This document shows, piece by piece, positions 24,801-35,500 of a stretch of 64,000 nucleotides of DNA (positions are counted from its first letter, which is position 1; each line of letters opens with the position of its first letter). Under the pieces are notes generated by a model. That model was given only the letters and a program-made list of their open reading frames with translations, was not told the DNA's origin and made no database searches. The translations under genes and the position numbers were made by a program. The DNA is taken from NCBI GenBank assembly GCA_016801885.1, contig CM028886.1, positions 15,252,366 through 15,316,365 on the forward strand, given 5' to 3'. This stretch comes from Toxotes chatareus. Its lineage: Eukaryota > Chordata > Actinopteri > Toxotidae.

Positions 24801-27358
24801 GAATTGTCTCCATCTCACTCTTCTAGGGTCCTGGCCCCTAAATGTGCAGCCTGTAACCAGCCCATCCTGCCCTCAGAGGTAAGATAACACCAGCCTGTGT
24901 TGTGGATTGGACTGGATAATAATTAAATATTATTATTATTGTTATTATATTGAAGTATTGTTTATTATATGTCTAAATAAGTTATAAATACAATTTTACC
25001 AAGCATGAGATCTTAATCCTTAAAAAAGATAGATAACTGTTGAATTGATTCAGGTTTCTTCTCAGTTTACAATACACAGCTGATAGTGATAACTTATGAT
25101 ATTAAGTGAGTATGTACTTAGTGTAAACTTAAAATACACTCAGTGGTATGGATGCCAGTTTCCTTAAGTTCCTGGCAAATGAATGTTAGATGTGACTGAA
25201 ATGTTAACCACTTTGTACAAACCAATCTGATGAATTTATGAATGTTTTAACTTGACTCTAGAGAATGATTATCCCTCTTGTGTGCTTGAGTAACAGCCAG
25301 ATTAGAGCAAAGATTGGCAATTGTGGCATATACATTATCCATTGTAGTGTTTAAGCATCATGCCCTGTCAAAGTGCAAAAGACAAATGTCAGTGTGGAGG
25401 CAGTGTAACATGAATTTCAGCATGGTCTGAAATGAATCATCTAGAAGCTGTTCACATTTACCTGTGGACCTTCAGACAGCATGAACTCAGCAGATTATAA
25501 ATCCTTATCTCCTCATGCTTACTCACCTATGACCCAAACTCAGTTTAGCTGTGGAAATAGCACATAGTTCAGTACAGCCATATTACCCACTTCACTTCAT
25601 TACAGGTCACCACGATGTGAGGCCTAATATCTCTGTGGCATGATTTGAAGTGGTATAAAGGAAGAACGGGGGGGACTGTAAGGAGAAGTATGATTCACAC
25701 ACTCATGCAGGACATGCTGGCAAAAGCAAAGAAATGTCCAAAATTAGAGCTGACTTTGTTGGAATGTCCCTTGCCCTCCCCCTTGTAAGCAATGAAGCCG
25801 GTATTTAGAGGAGAGGTACTGTCTGTGTGTGCGTGTGTGTGTGTGTGTGTGTTTTGTTGGGGTGGGGGACTTAGTCTGTCTTGTTCATTTATGCTGTTGT
25901 ACGGATGTTCAGCAAAGTTCCCTCTCAGGCTGATACTGTGTTATTGTAACAAAAAAAGATACTGAAAGAAAAACAACTCCTGTCTCTGTGGACATGGAGT
26001 GTCAGGAGGACAAAGAGCACACTTAAAAATGTTCAGATAAAGATACAATATCTTTGTACATATTTGTAAAGAATTTTCTGCAATCTTTGACTCCCATTGG
26101 AGTCAAAGATTTGTGTCTACATCCATGCATGTCAGTAGGATTTGTAACTTATTTTGTCACAAAGGTCCTGAGTTCTTCTTTTCAACAATAAATTCATAAA
26201 ATATAATGAGACCCTATTTATAATACAGCAACAGAGTAGGTTTGTGCTCCAGGGGATGATTGTAATACGGAGGAGCATTTTAAAGTACAGAAAACTCAGG
26301 TCTTGGTTTTCATCAGCGTGCTCATGCTTTTTATTGATCTTTTGAAGCTTTTGTCAGACTGAGAAGTTGAACGGAATAAGACAGCGGAGTGTCTTCTGGC
26401 AAGATTGACTTCAGCTGTGTTTTGGATTTCTTTCCAGGGCTCTGATGAAACCATTCGAGTTGTATCCATGGACAAAGACTATCATGTGGAATGCTATCAC
26501 TGTGAGGTGAGTAGAAACATGTCTTAATTCGCTGTTTCATAACTGAGAACATGCATGTTTAGTTGCACCAAGCCCTGGGCCCCCTGAATGGCTCATTAAG
26601 AGAAATCATAATGAGTAGATCCCCAATCTTAATTACAGTCTTGGTGATAATTACATGCTGAGGAGAGCAGGTATGTGACACCTCATCATCACTATCTCAT
26701 CGTTTTAGTCAAGTGCCTCTTCTTTCTTTCTTTTTTTTTTTTTTTTGCCAAAGGCTGATTGACAGCTGCTGTTCTTTCACTTCATGTAAATGAAACGCAG
26801 TGGGCCGTGAGGAGCAACTGCCTGTTAAAGTAGTGTTTAACTATTGAGTGGCTGTGTCCTCCTGGTGTTTTTTCTGTTAATCTTTCAAGTTGTTCAGAGG
26901 AGCATCTACACATGAGAATTTTGTCTTTGTAAACAGATTTCTTTCTTGAAACTGGAAGCCATATGGCAGATAAAGGAATCTTTGATCAACTGGAGATGTG
27001 CTAATGATGAGAAGTTTAAATCTTTGTGTAAATGTAGAGATAAAACCCTTGTAAATGCCTCTATTTCTGCACTTCTGAGTCAATTATTGCTGTCCATTCT
27101 TTGACTGGATGGAAATGAGGTCAATGTAGAGCAGAAATCAGACTAATTACTCTTTATTCTGTTAGTTCAGGCTCATTCAGTGGCTGCATTTCTCTCATCC
27201 TGCTCATTCTCTGTGTTTTCCAGGACTGTAAGATGGAGCTGAATGACGAGGAGGGTCACCGCTGCTACCCTCTGAACGGCCACCTTCTCTGCCACTCCTG
27301 CCACCTGAAGCACATTGAGCCTGGCTGCTCCTCATCCATCACTGCCTCCTCCTACTAA
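11356..27358 (+). CDS. limd1: LIMD1, LIM domain-containing protein 1 (Ajuba/Zyxin family), complete, eight coding exons
   Basis: Exons: 11356-12595, 17568-17669, 21665-21732, 22928-22990, 23655-23785, 24827-24878, 26438-26506, 27224-27358 (619 residues; human 676). Residues 1-65 (MDKYEDLGLEASKFIEDLNM...) are the LIMD1 N-terminal signature. Residues 70-395 are a low-complexity Ser/Pro/Gln-rich region. Three LIM zinc fingers follow: LIM1 (C416, C419, H438, C441, C444, C447, C465, D468), LIM2 (C481, C484, H501, C504, C507, C510, C529, D532) and LIM3 (C541, C544, H568, C571, C574, C577, C598, C601). All 24 zinc ligands are intact. The family scaffolds focal adhesions and P-bodies, restrains Hippo kinases (LATS), links PHD and VHL to HIF, and assists miRNA silencing. 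The N-terminal block separates it from AJUBA and WTIP. Teleosts can have two limd1 copies; I cannot tell which this is. Confidence 0.97.
14759..14782. repeat. (CA)12 microsatellite
   Basis: Twelve CA units in LIMD1 intron 1. Confidence 0.95.
16427..16460 (+). repeat. GGGCT/GGGCC tandem repeat with G-quadruplex potential
   Basis: Seven GGG runs separated by two or three bases (CT, CCC, CT, CT, CC, CT) on the plus strand of LIMD1 intron 1. This satisfies the four-run G3, loop 1-7 quadruplex rule several times over, in an otherwise AT-rich intron. Confidence 0.85.
17568..17669 (+). CDS. limd1: LIMD1 exon 2 (first half of LIM1)
   Basis: The acceptor TTGCAG ends at 17567 and the donor GTAAGT starts at 17670. 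It encodes GVCVKCNKAVYGANQACQAM... with C416, C419, H438, C441, C444 and C447. The phase (G|GA in, A|GT out) joins both neighbours. Confidence 0.96.
17670..21664 (+). other. limd1: LIMD1 intron 2
   Basis: A 4.0-kb intron holding a long (GT)20-G10 tract at 18761-18810 and a short (TATAG)n run at 19133-19148. No gene is recognised. Confidence 0.75.
18761..18810. repeat. (GT)20 followed by G10
   Basis: Twenty uninterrupted GT units (18761-18800) run directly into ten G (18801-18810). Further G runs occur at about 18836-18847. Confidence 0.95.
21665..21732 (+). CDS. limd1: LIMD1 exon 3 (second half of LIM1)
   Basis: Encodes (S)RKLRGKAFYYVGGKVFCEED then FL, containing the last LIM1 ligands C465 and D468. 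The acceptor TTTGCAG ends at 21664 and the donor GTGAGC starts at 21733. Confidence 0.96.
21733..22927 (+). other. limd1: LIMD1 intron 3, nothing recognised
   Basis: A 1.2-kb intron. Open frames here extend into or across exon 4 and are not independent genes. Confidence 0.75.
22928..22990 (+). CDS. limd1: LIMD1 exon 4 (start of LIM2)
   Basis: A 21-codon, phase-0 exon, YSGFQQSADKCNACGHLIMD then M. The acceptor GTTAAAG ends at 22927 and the donor GTGAGT starts at 22991. C481 and C484 open LIM2. Confidence 0.95.
23179..23200. repeat. (AC)11 microsatellite
   Basis: Eleven AC units in LIMD1 intron 4, just after a CTCTCT-rich stretch. The rest of intron 4 (22991-23654) shows nothing else. Confidence 0.94.
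23655..23785 (+). CDS. limd1: LIMD1 exon 5 (rest of LIM2)
   Basis: Encodes ILQALGKSYHPGCFRCVVCN... through IYCVKDYH. The acceptor TTTATAG ends at 23654 and the donor GTGAGC starts at 23786. It has the H501, C504, C507, C510, C529 and D532 ligands and is nearly identical to human LIMD1 here. Confidence 0.97.
23786..24826 (+). other. limd1: LIMD1 intron 5, nothing recognised
   Basis: A 1.0-kb intron; no coding or structured element is seen. Confidence 0.75.
24827..24878 (+). CDS. limd1: LIMD1 exon 6 (start of LIM3)
   Basis: Encodes (R)VLAPKCAACNQPILPSE with C541 and C544. The acceptor TTCTAG ends at 24826 and the donor GTAAGA starts at 24879. Confidence 0.95.
24879..26437 (+). other. limd1: LIMD1 intron 6
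   Basis: A 1.56-kb intron with a (TTA)n patch near 24927-24946, a (GT)n run at about 25830-25851 and a perfect small hairpin at 26082-26111. Confidence 0.75.
26082..26111. repeat. Perfect 13-bp inverted repeat, 4-nt loop
   Basis: AATCTTTGACTCC at 26082-26094 and its exact reverse complement GGAGTCAAAGATT at 26099-26111, with loop CATT. It lies in LIMD1 intron 6. Function unknown. Confidence 0.9.
26438..26506 (+). CDS. limd1: LIMD1 exon 7 (middle of LIM3)
   Basis: Encodes GSDETIRVVSMDKDYHVECY then HCE, with H568, C571 and C574. The acceptor TTTCCAG ends at 26437 and the donor GTGAGT starts at 26507. Phase 0 at both ends. Confidence 0.97.
26507..27223 (+). other. limd1: LIMD1 intron 7
   Basis: A 717-bp intron. 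It has several TAAT-type homeodomain-like words between 26590 and 26655 and a T-run at about 26731-26746. No gene is seen. Confidence 0.7.
27224..27358 (+). CDS. limd1: LIMD1 exon 8 (end of LIM3 and C-terminus)
   Basis: Encodes DCKMELNDEEGHRCYPLNGH..., then the CHSC ligand pair and a short tail ending ITASSY-TAA (stop 27356-27358). The last 14 residues are not conserved with the recalled human tail, as expected outside the LIM fold. Confidence 0.96.
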   Translation, partial: DCKMELNDEEGHRCYPLNGHLLCHSCHLKHIEPGCSSSITASSY

Positions 27359-28800
27359 CACTGCTGTTGGTGAAGGGAGACACCTAGTGGATGTAAGAAG
27401 GAACTGCCAAAGCGTGACTTCAACAGCAGGAGTGGTCATGTACTGTTCTTGTTGTAGAGGATTGATTGATTTAATGCCTCAAATCATACAGTGGTTTGAT
27501 ATGTATTTTGACAGGAATGCTAATGAAGTCTGCATTATGCAGAATCTGAAAATTTTATGACGCAGGAATGAAGTATTGTAATACACCAAAGCCCAACTTG
27601 GAATGCAGGAAAGCACTGCGCTGTACCTGCTACATACTGAGTTTGCAGAAGTGTTGCCATATCATTACTTTTATGTAAATATCAGTTGTATTGGCTGTGT
27701 AAATATCTTATAGTCAATTTGTTTGTGATACAGTGTGCCTTCAACTTCACATTCACACTTCTACTGTGAAATTACAGTTCAGAATTTATCCGTAAATCGC
27801 CTGTCGGATCTACTAGTGATGATCATTTACAAAAATTATGCATAGGTCAACTCCACTTAAATCACAGGTACCTAATGTTTCAGTCAGATAATCCGCTGCT
27901 CACTCAGATGTTATAGAAAGTAATGGTTCAGTCATATGACACTCTGCTTCATGTAATCAGTAAACGCTTTTGTTTTGGATGCTTACTGTTCCTCCACTCT
28001 AGAGGGAGGACAACGCTTTCTACAGGCAATAATAACAGTTGGTGTTTATTTTATACATCAGAGAGATACAAAGTGGTTTTGACTGGTGAATTTTATTTTA
28101 ATCAATTACCTCTACATACAAGGTGTTCATTTTCCAGTACGTTGACCTGCACACAGAGCCAACATTGTTGTTCATTTTTCTTATGCAGATACTGGTATGC
28201 AATAAGTTATATCTAATAATAACCATTTCACAGAAATGTTAAACAATGTCATTATCCTCCAGGTTGCCATACCTTTATAAATTCAAGCTAAAAACGTTTT
28301 TACACCTTTTTCTTTTAACTAAATCTGAGCAAGAATGCTGAGAATAGCCAGGTTATACTGTTCTGAAGTGAATAAACAGTCATTATTTGTCACATGCAGC
28401 CTGTTCTAAGCACTTAGAGATGTGTGAGTTTTCTATGCACCTATGAAGAGGTTGGTATTACACCTGTAGATCTATGTATTTTGCTACATCTTCAAACATT
28501 GTAAATTAAAAAAAAGATATATAATGTAGGCGTATATTCATTTACCTTTTTACTTTTTGACTTTTGTGCAAGACCCCTTCGATACTAATTTGATTTGCAG
28601 TGGGAAGTACAGTGTTGATTGCCCACCTTTGCCATCCAAATGTTATTCATGTCTTCAGTTTACTAACTTAATACTTTGTCATTTGAGGTCCCTGTTTCAT
28701 AGCCAACTGAACATTAAGATGAAGAGCAAACATATACATATGTTCTGTATGGTTGTTGTAAAGAAGTATTTAATAAATGCATTGCAATAGACAATAAACA
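27359..28800 (+). other. limd1: LIMD1 3'UTR with several polyadenylation signals
   Basis: About 1.4 kb of AT-rich sequence with no conserved frame follows the stop. AATAAA occurs at 28371-28376, 28772-28777 and 28793-28798. The last two are close together and mark the likeliest distal 3' end. Which is used cannot be told from sequence alone. Confidence 0.6.
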
Positions 28801-29400
28801 TATACAAGTCTTAATATTTATTAATGTTAATGCATTATTACATTTATTGGTCCACAATGTAATTCATACATTGTCAACTCATGATCCATACATATTTGTT
28901 TTAGCCAGCTGGGGGATAAAAATAATGAACACAGATCACATTGTCAAACTGTATACCATTTCCATCTTATATTAATGATTAGTTAATGTCAGTGTTAGGC
29001 TAACACTTAGACACTTAGGCTAACTGTTATAAATAAAGCCAATTTATATATCAGCTAGCTGGTGATCAATGGAAAGCTATTCCTGACTTAGCTATTTGTT
29101 ACTTAAGTTTGTTTGAAAATCAGCTAGAACTTTTCGTAATTAGCCTGCTAGCTTGGTGGCTCGCTACCAATGTAGGTAAACCGTAATAACTGAACTTAAT
29201 TTAATAATATCAAATTTTCGAGACGAGTGATTGACAATGAACTTGCCAAAACTATAGCAAAACGTGTCAGTCACCGCCGCCATTCGTAGCAGTGATACCA
29301 ATTGTGATTGATCCAGCAGTTGGGCGACATTAGACTGGTCAAATCTTAGTAGTCTTAGGTAATGACAAGCAACACGATGGGCTCAAAATGTTTGACAGAC
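28801..29400. other. Intergenic between LIMD1 and the tRNA gene
   Basis: AT-rich sequence without a gene. A small CpG-containing patch with a GCCGCCATT word occurs near 29272-29285; it may mark a weak promoter, but no transcript is evident. Confidence 0.55.
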
Positions 29401-29405
29401 AAAAA
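29401..29405 (-). terminator. RNA polymerase III T5 terminator of the tRNA-Arg gene
   Basis: On the minus strand, TTTTT begins four bases after the tRNA 3' end, the usual Pol III stop. Confidence 0.9.
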
Positions 29406-29409
29406 GTTT

Positions 29410-29482
29410 CGAGCCAGCCAGGAGTCGAACCTAGAATCTTCTGATCCGTAGTCAGACGCGTTATCCATTGCGCCACTGGCCC
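29410..29482 (-). tRNA. tRNA-Arg (anticodon ACG)
   Basis: A 73-nt cytosolic tRNA gene on the minus strand, with no intron. It begins GGGCCAG and ends CTGGCTCG. The acceptor stem pairs GGGCCAG with CTGGCTC, with one G-T wobble. The D arm carries the A box TGGCGCAATGG and the T arm the B box GGTTCGACTCC. The anticodon stem TCTGA/TCAGA closes loop CTACGGA, giving anticodon ACG (wobble inosine expected, decoding CGU/CGC/CGA). The T-stem has one T-G wobble relative to the human tRNA-Arg-ACG I recall. A TTTTT Pol III terminator follows closely, so the gene looks functional. Confidence 0.97.
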
Positions 29483-31738
29483 ATAGAATGCATGCACCCA
29501 GATACTTCTCTTGAACGACACTCAACACTTCGTGTCTGTATGTTTCAGACATAGTTTGAGTGTATGTTTGAAAAAATGTTGTTGTATGTTGTGTAGGTTC
29601 TATATATAGACGTATGTATAAAAAATGGACGTCGACTTACGGTCTGAAAAATGAAGACAATGCGGAAGTGTCTTAAATTCTCCGGCTCCGTAGACGCCAA
29701 TTAAAAAATAATCGATTTCTCACATGGAAATGTTTGTTTCTGTAGATAATAGTATTAATAATTGACTGGCATTCTCAAAGCCACATTGTAAAAATTAAGA
29801 AAAAAAGACGATAAAAAAGAAATCGAGGTAGTTGCTCGCAATGATGCCACGCACCAGCAGATGTCACTGTCGGACTTGAGATCCACCATGGACTGTACAT
29901 CTACAGGGACTGAAAAACAGTGTGTGGTATCAACAAATGAATTGGCTAATGTATCTGTATGTTTATGTAATAATGCCTATTTCTGACCACTCTTACAAGA
30001 AAAATATGAGTTACATAAGTAGAATGTTTCATAACTAGATCAGTGGGCCTTTCTTACAAACATTGTCAGTGTACACATAATCAGATGTGAAGGAGTGATT
30101 AAATCCATGAACAATAATAATTCAATTCAATTCAATTTTATTTGTATAGCGCCTTCCACAATTATATAATGAAGTAATAATGCAATAAATGCACTGCAGT
30201 CAGTGATGATGTCCCAGCTGTTTTGTGTTCAACTAATGGATACTGGCTGTAACTTCACTTGCTGAGGTGATGTGCAGAGTGTTTAGGGGAATTTAGCTGC
30301 CTGTGTGTCAGCATGGACATAAACCTAAAGACGAAGTGATCAGTGAAGTGAATTAGAAAGTGTGTACAAGTCAGATGATGCATTGGTTTAATCAAGGTCC
30401 CATTATGCCTATGATGGATTTTAATAATTCGGGTGCTCTTTTGCTTCTTGCTAGCATACAGGCATAAAGTAGGTGGGGTTACATAAATAAATATAAAGGT
30501 TATAAGCTATTGGTTATGAGAACATTCACAAAAGGCCATTACTCTGCAGATCACATTCACACACATACATACTTAGCAAAGTAGCCAATGAAAAACCAGA
30601 TGACTTCATCTACCCTGGATGGAAGCGTTGGATTTATCTTCACATAAGATACAGAAGCTTGTCTGTTTCACATGTGAATGTCTAATATGCAGTCAGTTAC
30701 TTCATGAAGATAAATGCTTCTTGTACAGACTATGGTTACTCACTGAATTCAGATTTCTCTCTAATATAAAAATCATGCATTGGGTCTGCTTTTTTATCAA
30801 CAAACTCCTTTGTGATTTCTACTGACCTTTTCTAGATTATGTCAGTAACATATTTACTGTGTGTATTTATGATATTGTTAACATCTGCCTGTCCTGACCC
30901 ATTTTCTTTTTTTCTTCTTTTTTTTGTTGTTTTATTATTTTCAGTTTTAGTACTTTTACACTGAAATAACACACAAATCCATGCTCTCGACTTGTTTCAA
31001 CTTACTTTGTTACATATTTGATAAATTGAGCAACACATGTAGGTGCCTGCACGCATGTCTGGAGGCACTTCTGTGTTCTTGTTGATGAGCACCTACATTA
31101 TGCCTACATGTTATCAGGAGAGTTTGGTAACCTATGAGCTGATTTGTTGGAGCTTTGTTGGACGGACCAGGGAGCTACTAGACAGGTTTTTTTCAATGAT
31201 CAAAGTGTGGGATTCATACTGTAAGACAGGTAACTCTAATTATAACTGTAAAGGCGACTGAAAGTTGTATTCAGCTGTCAAAAGTGAATTTAGGTCAAGG
31301 GATCAGCGCAGCTGTGATAGACTTCAGGTCTATAGTTGCACAACATGAGGCCACCTCAGTGAATGTTGTTACAGGATGTTTCATACCCTCAGCCCCCCTC
31401 CCTTTGGTTGTATATTGTAATGCTGCAATTTTAATTTCCATTTTCTTTAATTACTGGGTATATAGCACACAACACTTACTGTAGGAAGTAGATTAAGGCA
31501 GGTGAGCTCTCACTGATAACTCTCATTTTGCTGATGTTTGCTCACTGGAGAGTTTTGGTACATGTGGTGTAGATCTGAAGCTCACAAAAAAAATGTTTTC
31601 AGATAATCTGCACCTTTTTTCATTTTATTTGTTTAAATCAAACTAATTTCACTCCTGTCAATACATTTTACACTGGCTATTTGTTGTAACTGCATGTTCT
31701 GTGTTTTACAAAATAAAACGCATTATAATGGCTTAAAT
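29483..31738. other. Intergenic between the tRNA gene and the DEPTOR promoter
   Basis: No conserved reading frame. A short CpG-bearing patch (29628-29695) contains an ETS-like GCGGAAGTG. A short fish repeat lies at 30119-30160. The rest is AT-rich and unremarkable. Confidence 0.6.
30119..30160. repeat. Short fragment of a common teleost repeat
   Basis: (TTCAA)n followed by TTTTATTTGTATAGCGCC, a word string seen very often in teleost interspersed repeats. Only this terminal fragment is recognisable. Confidence 0.6.
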
Positions 31739-32279
31739 TTAATGTCCCGCCCTTTTCCCGTCCCGGTCTCTAATTTTTCCGCTACCCGACGGTGTATGAA
31801 TCGAGCGCAACCCATGTGCCCCCGCCCCTCCGGTTAACTCCCCCAGTGACGACAAACGAGTCCTCCCAATGCGGGGGCCTTGTGGATGGGTACTGGCTGC
31901 GCCGTGGAGAAAAACGTGCACTCAGCCCGTGTGGCGTGTCAGTGACAAACAAACAGACCCAACGCTCAGAGAGTCACTGAGAGGGGGGGCGCGCTCTTTT
32001 CACAAACGCTGCATCCAAAGAGCAGCAGATAAATAGAGGAATTCATAAACTAAACTTCATGCATGTATGCATGAATGCGTGTGTGTGTTTGTGTGTGTCC
32101 AGATATTTGGAGCCGGTGGAGGTTTTCGAGGAATTAAAAGTGGGCTGCTGTTAATGGAGCTGCTGGCGTTCTGAGGCTGGGCTGTGACTTCTGGCCGCCT
32201 GCTGTTTGTTCCCGAGATGGAATAATTGTCCTCATTCATCAAAAGGAATAACTGATAATAACTCACATTTTCGCTCTCC
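31739..32279 (+). promoter_or_regulatory. deptor: CpG-rich DEPTOR promoter and 5'UTR region
   Basis: CpG frequency and GC content jump at about 31745-31995 (CCCGCCC, CCGTCCCGG, GGGGGGGCGCGC near 31984), then fall. It lies 0.3-0.8 kb before the DEPTOR start codons. No clear TATA box is placed; a CpG-type promoter is inferred. Confidence 0.6.
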
Positions 32280-32293
32280 ATGGTGCTTGAAGG
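32280..32293 (+). CDS. deptor: Possible alternative first coding exon of DEPTOR
   Basis: ATGGTGCTTGAAGG is followed by a good donor GTAAGC (32294). Joined to an AG acceptor at 32508-32509, it reads in frame MVLEGE then MDGIGNTM of the main start. This is inference only: the ATG context is weak (T at -3) and the acceptor pyrimidine tract is poor. Confidence 0.35.
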
Positions 32294-32513
32294 GTAAGCA
32301 AAAAAGAAAACTGAATTAGTGCGCTGTTTATTCTCTGAAATCATCACCGCGTGGCCTTTGTTTTTCAGTCCACTCGTTCCCCTCTGTTTGTCAGCTTTAA
32401 AAAAGCTACACTTTGCTGCACAGCCTTTTATTTACTCATTTACATGTAATGCAAGACTGGAGCATTTTACCAATGTGGGATGATGTGTATGTGTGTGGCT
32501 GTTTAGCAGAGAG

Positions 32514-32599
32514 ATGGACGGGATCGGGAACACCATGCAGAAGAAGGCTGCGGAGCTAGAGCGGCTGGCCGAGGTGCTCGTCACCGGAGAACAGCTGAG
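32514..32599 (+). CDS. deptor: DEPTOR exon 1
   Basis: Encodes MDGIGNTMQKKAAELERLAE then VLVTGEQL plus two bases of an Arg codon. VLVTGEQLR is identical to human DEPTOR. The donor GTAGGT is at 32600. Confidence 0.93.
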
Positions 32600-35500
32600 G
32601 TAGGTCGTTCGGCCGGCCCACTATCCCGGATCCCCCGCTGACCCTGGATGTGCTGCAGGTCACCCATTGTTTTAGGGAAGCTGCTGTTTTTATGTATTAT
32701 CTGGAAGCCAACTATCAGATTTGCAATCAAGTAAATCCTGTAGTAACGCGTATCTTAAATAACCGTTGTTTAGTTAGTAGTTGCATGCCAGCTCGTTCAT
32801 GATTTTTGTGGCCCACAACATGACAGGACATGACATATTAAATGGGGAAAGTGAGTGTTGTAATCATGTTTGCAGCAGGTTAATGATCACACATGTGGCT
32901 CTCCCTCCCTGCAGACCGGCTTTCCATACAGTTTCAGCTCCACTGCAGCATGCACGGCCTAACAAAGGCATCCACACATTCACAGCCCTCTCCATGCACA
33001 CTGCTGCTCCTCACCTATATGACATTTTAGCCTGAAGCATTGTAGACTCTAGATTCTGCAGGACACTCTTTTGCTAAACTGTTTTTAGAACTGAATACGT
33101 GACTGATTTTTGTTGCTCCAGTAATACAGTGCCCTTTGAGCTGCACAGGGAATGATGAACCTTATAACATTACCATGTCCTGCCCATTCATTGTATCAGG
33201 AAATTGTACCGCTAACCCTGCCAGTGTTGTTAATATGCTGTACTCTTTGACCTACCATATATAAAGAAAGGCCCCATAACCCCGGTGGTGTTCGCTGGCT
33301 CACGCTCCCAGCAATGAATAGAGGCTCAGTAGGTGAAGCATGGCACCAATGCCTGGAATTTCAGCCCCCACTGAACTATGAGGAAAATACGCTACAGAAT
33401 TTTGAGTTTTGCTGTTTGTGAAGAAGTACACGCTGTAACGTTGTGCTGTTCTGAAGAACCATAAAAAGAAACACTAACGTCAACACCTTGAGAGATTAAT
33501 AGTTTGTGTCTGGACATACTCTTCAGGGTGCTCTTGCTTAGCACCAGTGTGTGTTTCCCTGTTTGTCATTGTATACTGTGTGTGTGTGTGTGTGTGTCAG
33601 TGTCCCTGGCACAGCTGTACACTGAGGCTGCCAGCTGGCAGTGTAGCTGGTGTCAGTGAACGAAGGGTTGGTTGGAGCGGCGGTCCCAGGGTCCTCTGAG
33701 AAACTGCTGTTCTGGGGGAAAGAACTCGAGGTTGTGACATACAAGACTCGTTCTCTGTCGTTCTGCCTCTTCTACAGCCACACTACCAGCATGTCGGTCC
33801 ACCACTTGACTGACTGAAATATCTCATGAAATTTGGTACAAATATATAGAGATATTCACCTGTTGATCTCCAGTGATCCATTAAATATCATTGAACCCCA
33901 TGATCAGATTGAAAATTGAATTTGTCGATTTCACTTTGGTTTGTGACCAAAAACTTGCAAAATGAATGACATTTTGACAGCTAGCAAATGTCAGCAGGCT
34001 ATCATGCTAAACTAAGCTGATACTAAGTGAACATGGTAAATATTATACCTGCTTAGTATCAGCTCAAAGCACCACAGTCCCTAAATAGAGCCTCACAAAG
34101 CACCTAGCATGGCCTCAAACTCTTAGTCTCGTTACACTGTGCAGTATGAGTGTACACACACACACACACAGATACACACAGGACAGTTTAATGATTGATG
34201 TTGTCCCTCAGTGTTTTGCCTTGACTCCCTTGTCTAGCTTTTTCCCGTGGCTTTGTCCTGAATTGACAGTTTCCGACCAAACGATGACATGAGGGAACAA
34301 GAAAGTCACAGTCAATTTCATCCTGTGAACAGCAGTGTTCATGAAAACTAAATTTGACCTGATATGAAACACAGCTTGTATCAAAGCAAAGAGTGTACCT
34401 TATCCACACCTTTGTTTGATTGTTAAATCACGAGTCCAGCTCATGGAACATGACTGACACGGTTCCTGGTACTGATAACAGTACACCGGCTTTAGATAAA
34501 AAAAGAAAATCTTATCACATTTGTGTCTCATTACTTTGACTGTTCATCATTTGGATGTGCTCATATCAGATCTGCTTCAGGCACAGAGCTGAAAAACAGA
34601 CAGAAAGACAGCTATCATGATACACAGACACATGCAGCTGCTGTAGTAAGTCTTGTGACCAGTTCATAGTTGTGAATAGACAGTTTGTTGCACTATGGCG
34701 GGCTGTGATAGAGAGCGAGGCTTCATGAATGTTTCCAGGCTGGGACTCGGCATCATTATAGCCGTACTGGGTGCCAGAGACTCAGTGAGAAATGCTCGTA
34801 TCTGTCATTGTTTGATCCAGCACGAGTTCAAGAAACACTAATACAGAGAGAAACCAACAGAGTAAGATCACCTACCACAAGTCTGGCAACTGATCCTCCT
34901 ATAAGGAAACAACGAGATGGATGATTTTGCTTCCAGCTCCATTTGAAATGATTTATGGGTAGATTAGACTGAAATTTTCTGAAGCTGTGCACACACAGAG
35001 AGAGGATGATGCTAGACACTGGTTGGAAGTGAAGTCTGTAACTTGTTCAGCTGGGATTGTTTGCCCATCTCAAGTCTTGGCAGAATAGTGTGTGGGTCTT
35101 ACTGGGCCGGCTTGGACTAGGGCTGTCATTGCTAATCCAAAGTGATCTTAGCCAGCTGCACACAGACTCAGCATGGAGTGGAACTAGCTAGCTGCAGGAA
35201 GCTTGGCTAAGGCTGTGGTGGGCTGTTTCACAATACTCAGGTTCAGGAAGAGGTCACCTTGGTGATGTGAAACTAGCATCTAGGCCATCTATAGAAGCAT
35301 GATAGGTTTGTCATGTCATTATGTAATATAGTCACATTATAAATCCCCAAGACAATGTTTGAATACCATGTTCATGTAGAGCCTAGAGGACTGATCTACT
35401 CTAACCTCGAATGAATGTTCAGATTGTTCCTTAAAATCATATTTTAAATAAAATAAATCATATTTTCTACTACTTGAATATTATTTGTCTTATAGACTAA

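Noticed and set aside
29339..29552. Two minus-strand open frames around 29.4 kb
   Set aside because: They run through the tRNA-Arg gene and are shadows of it.
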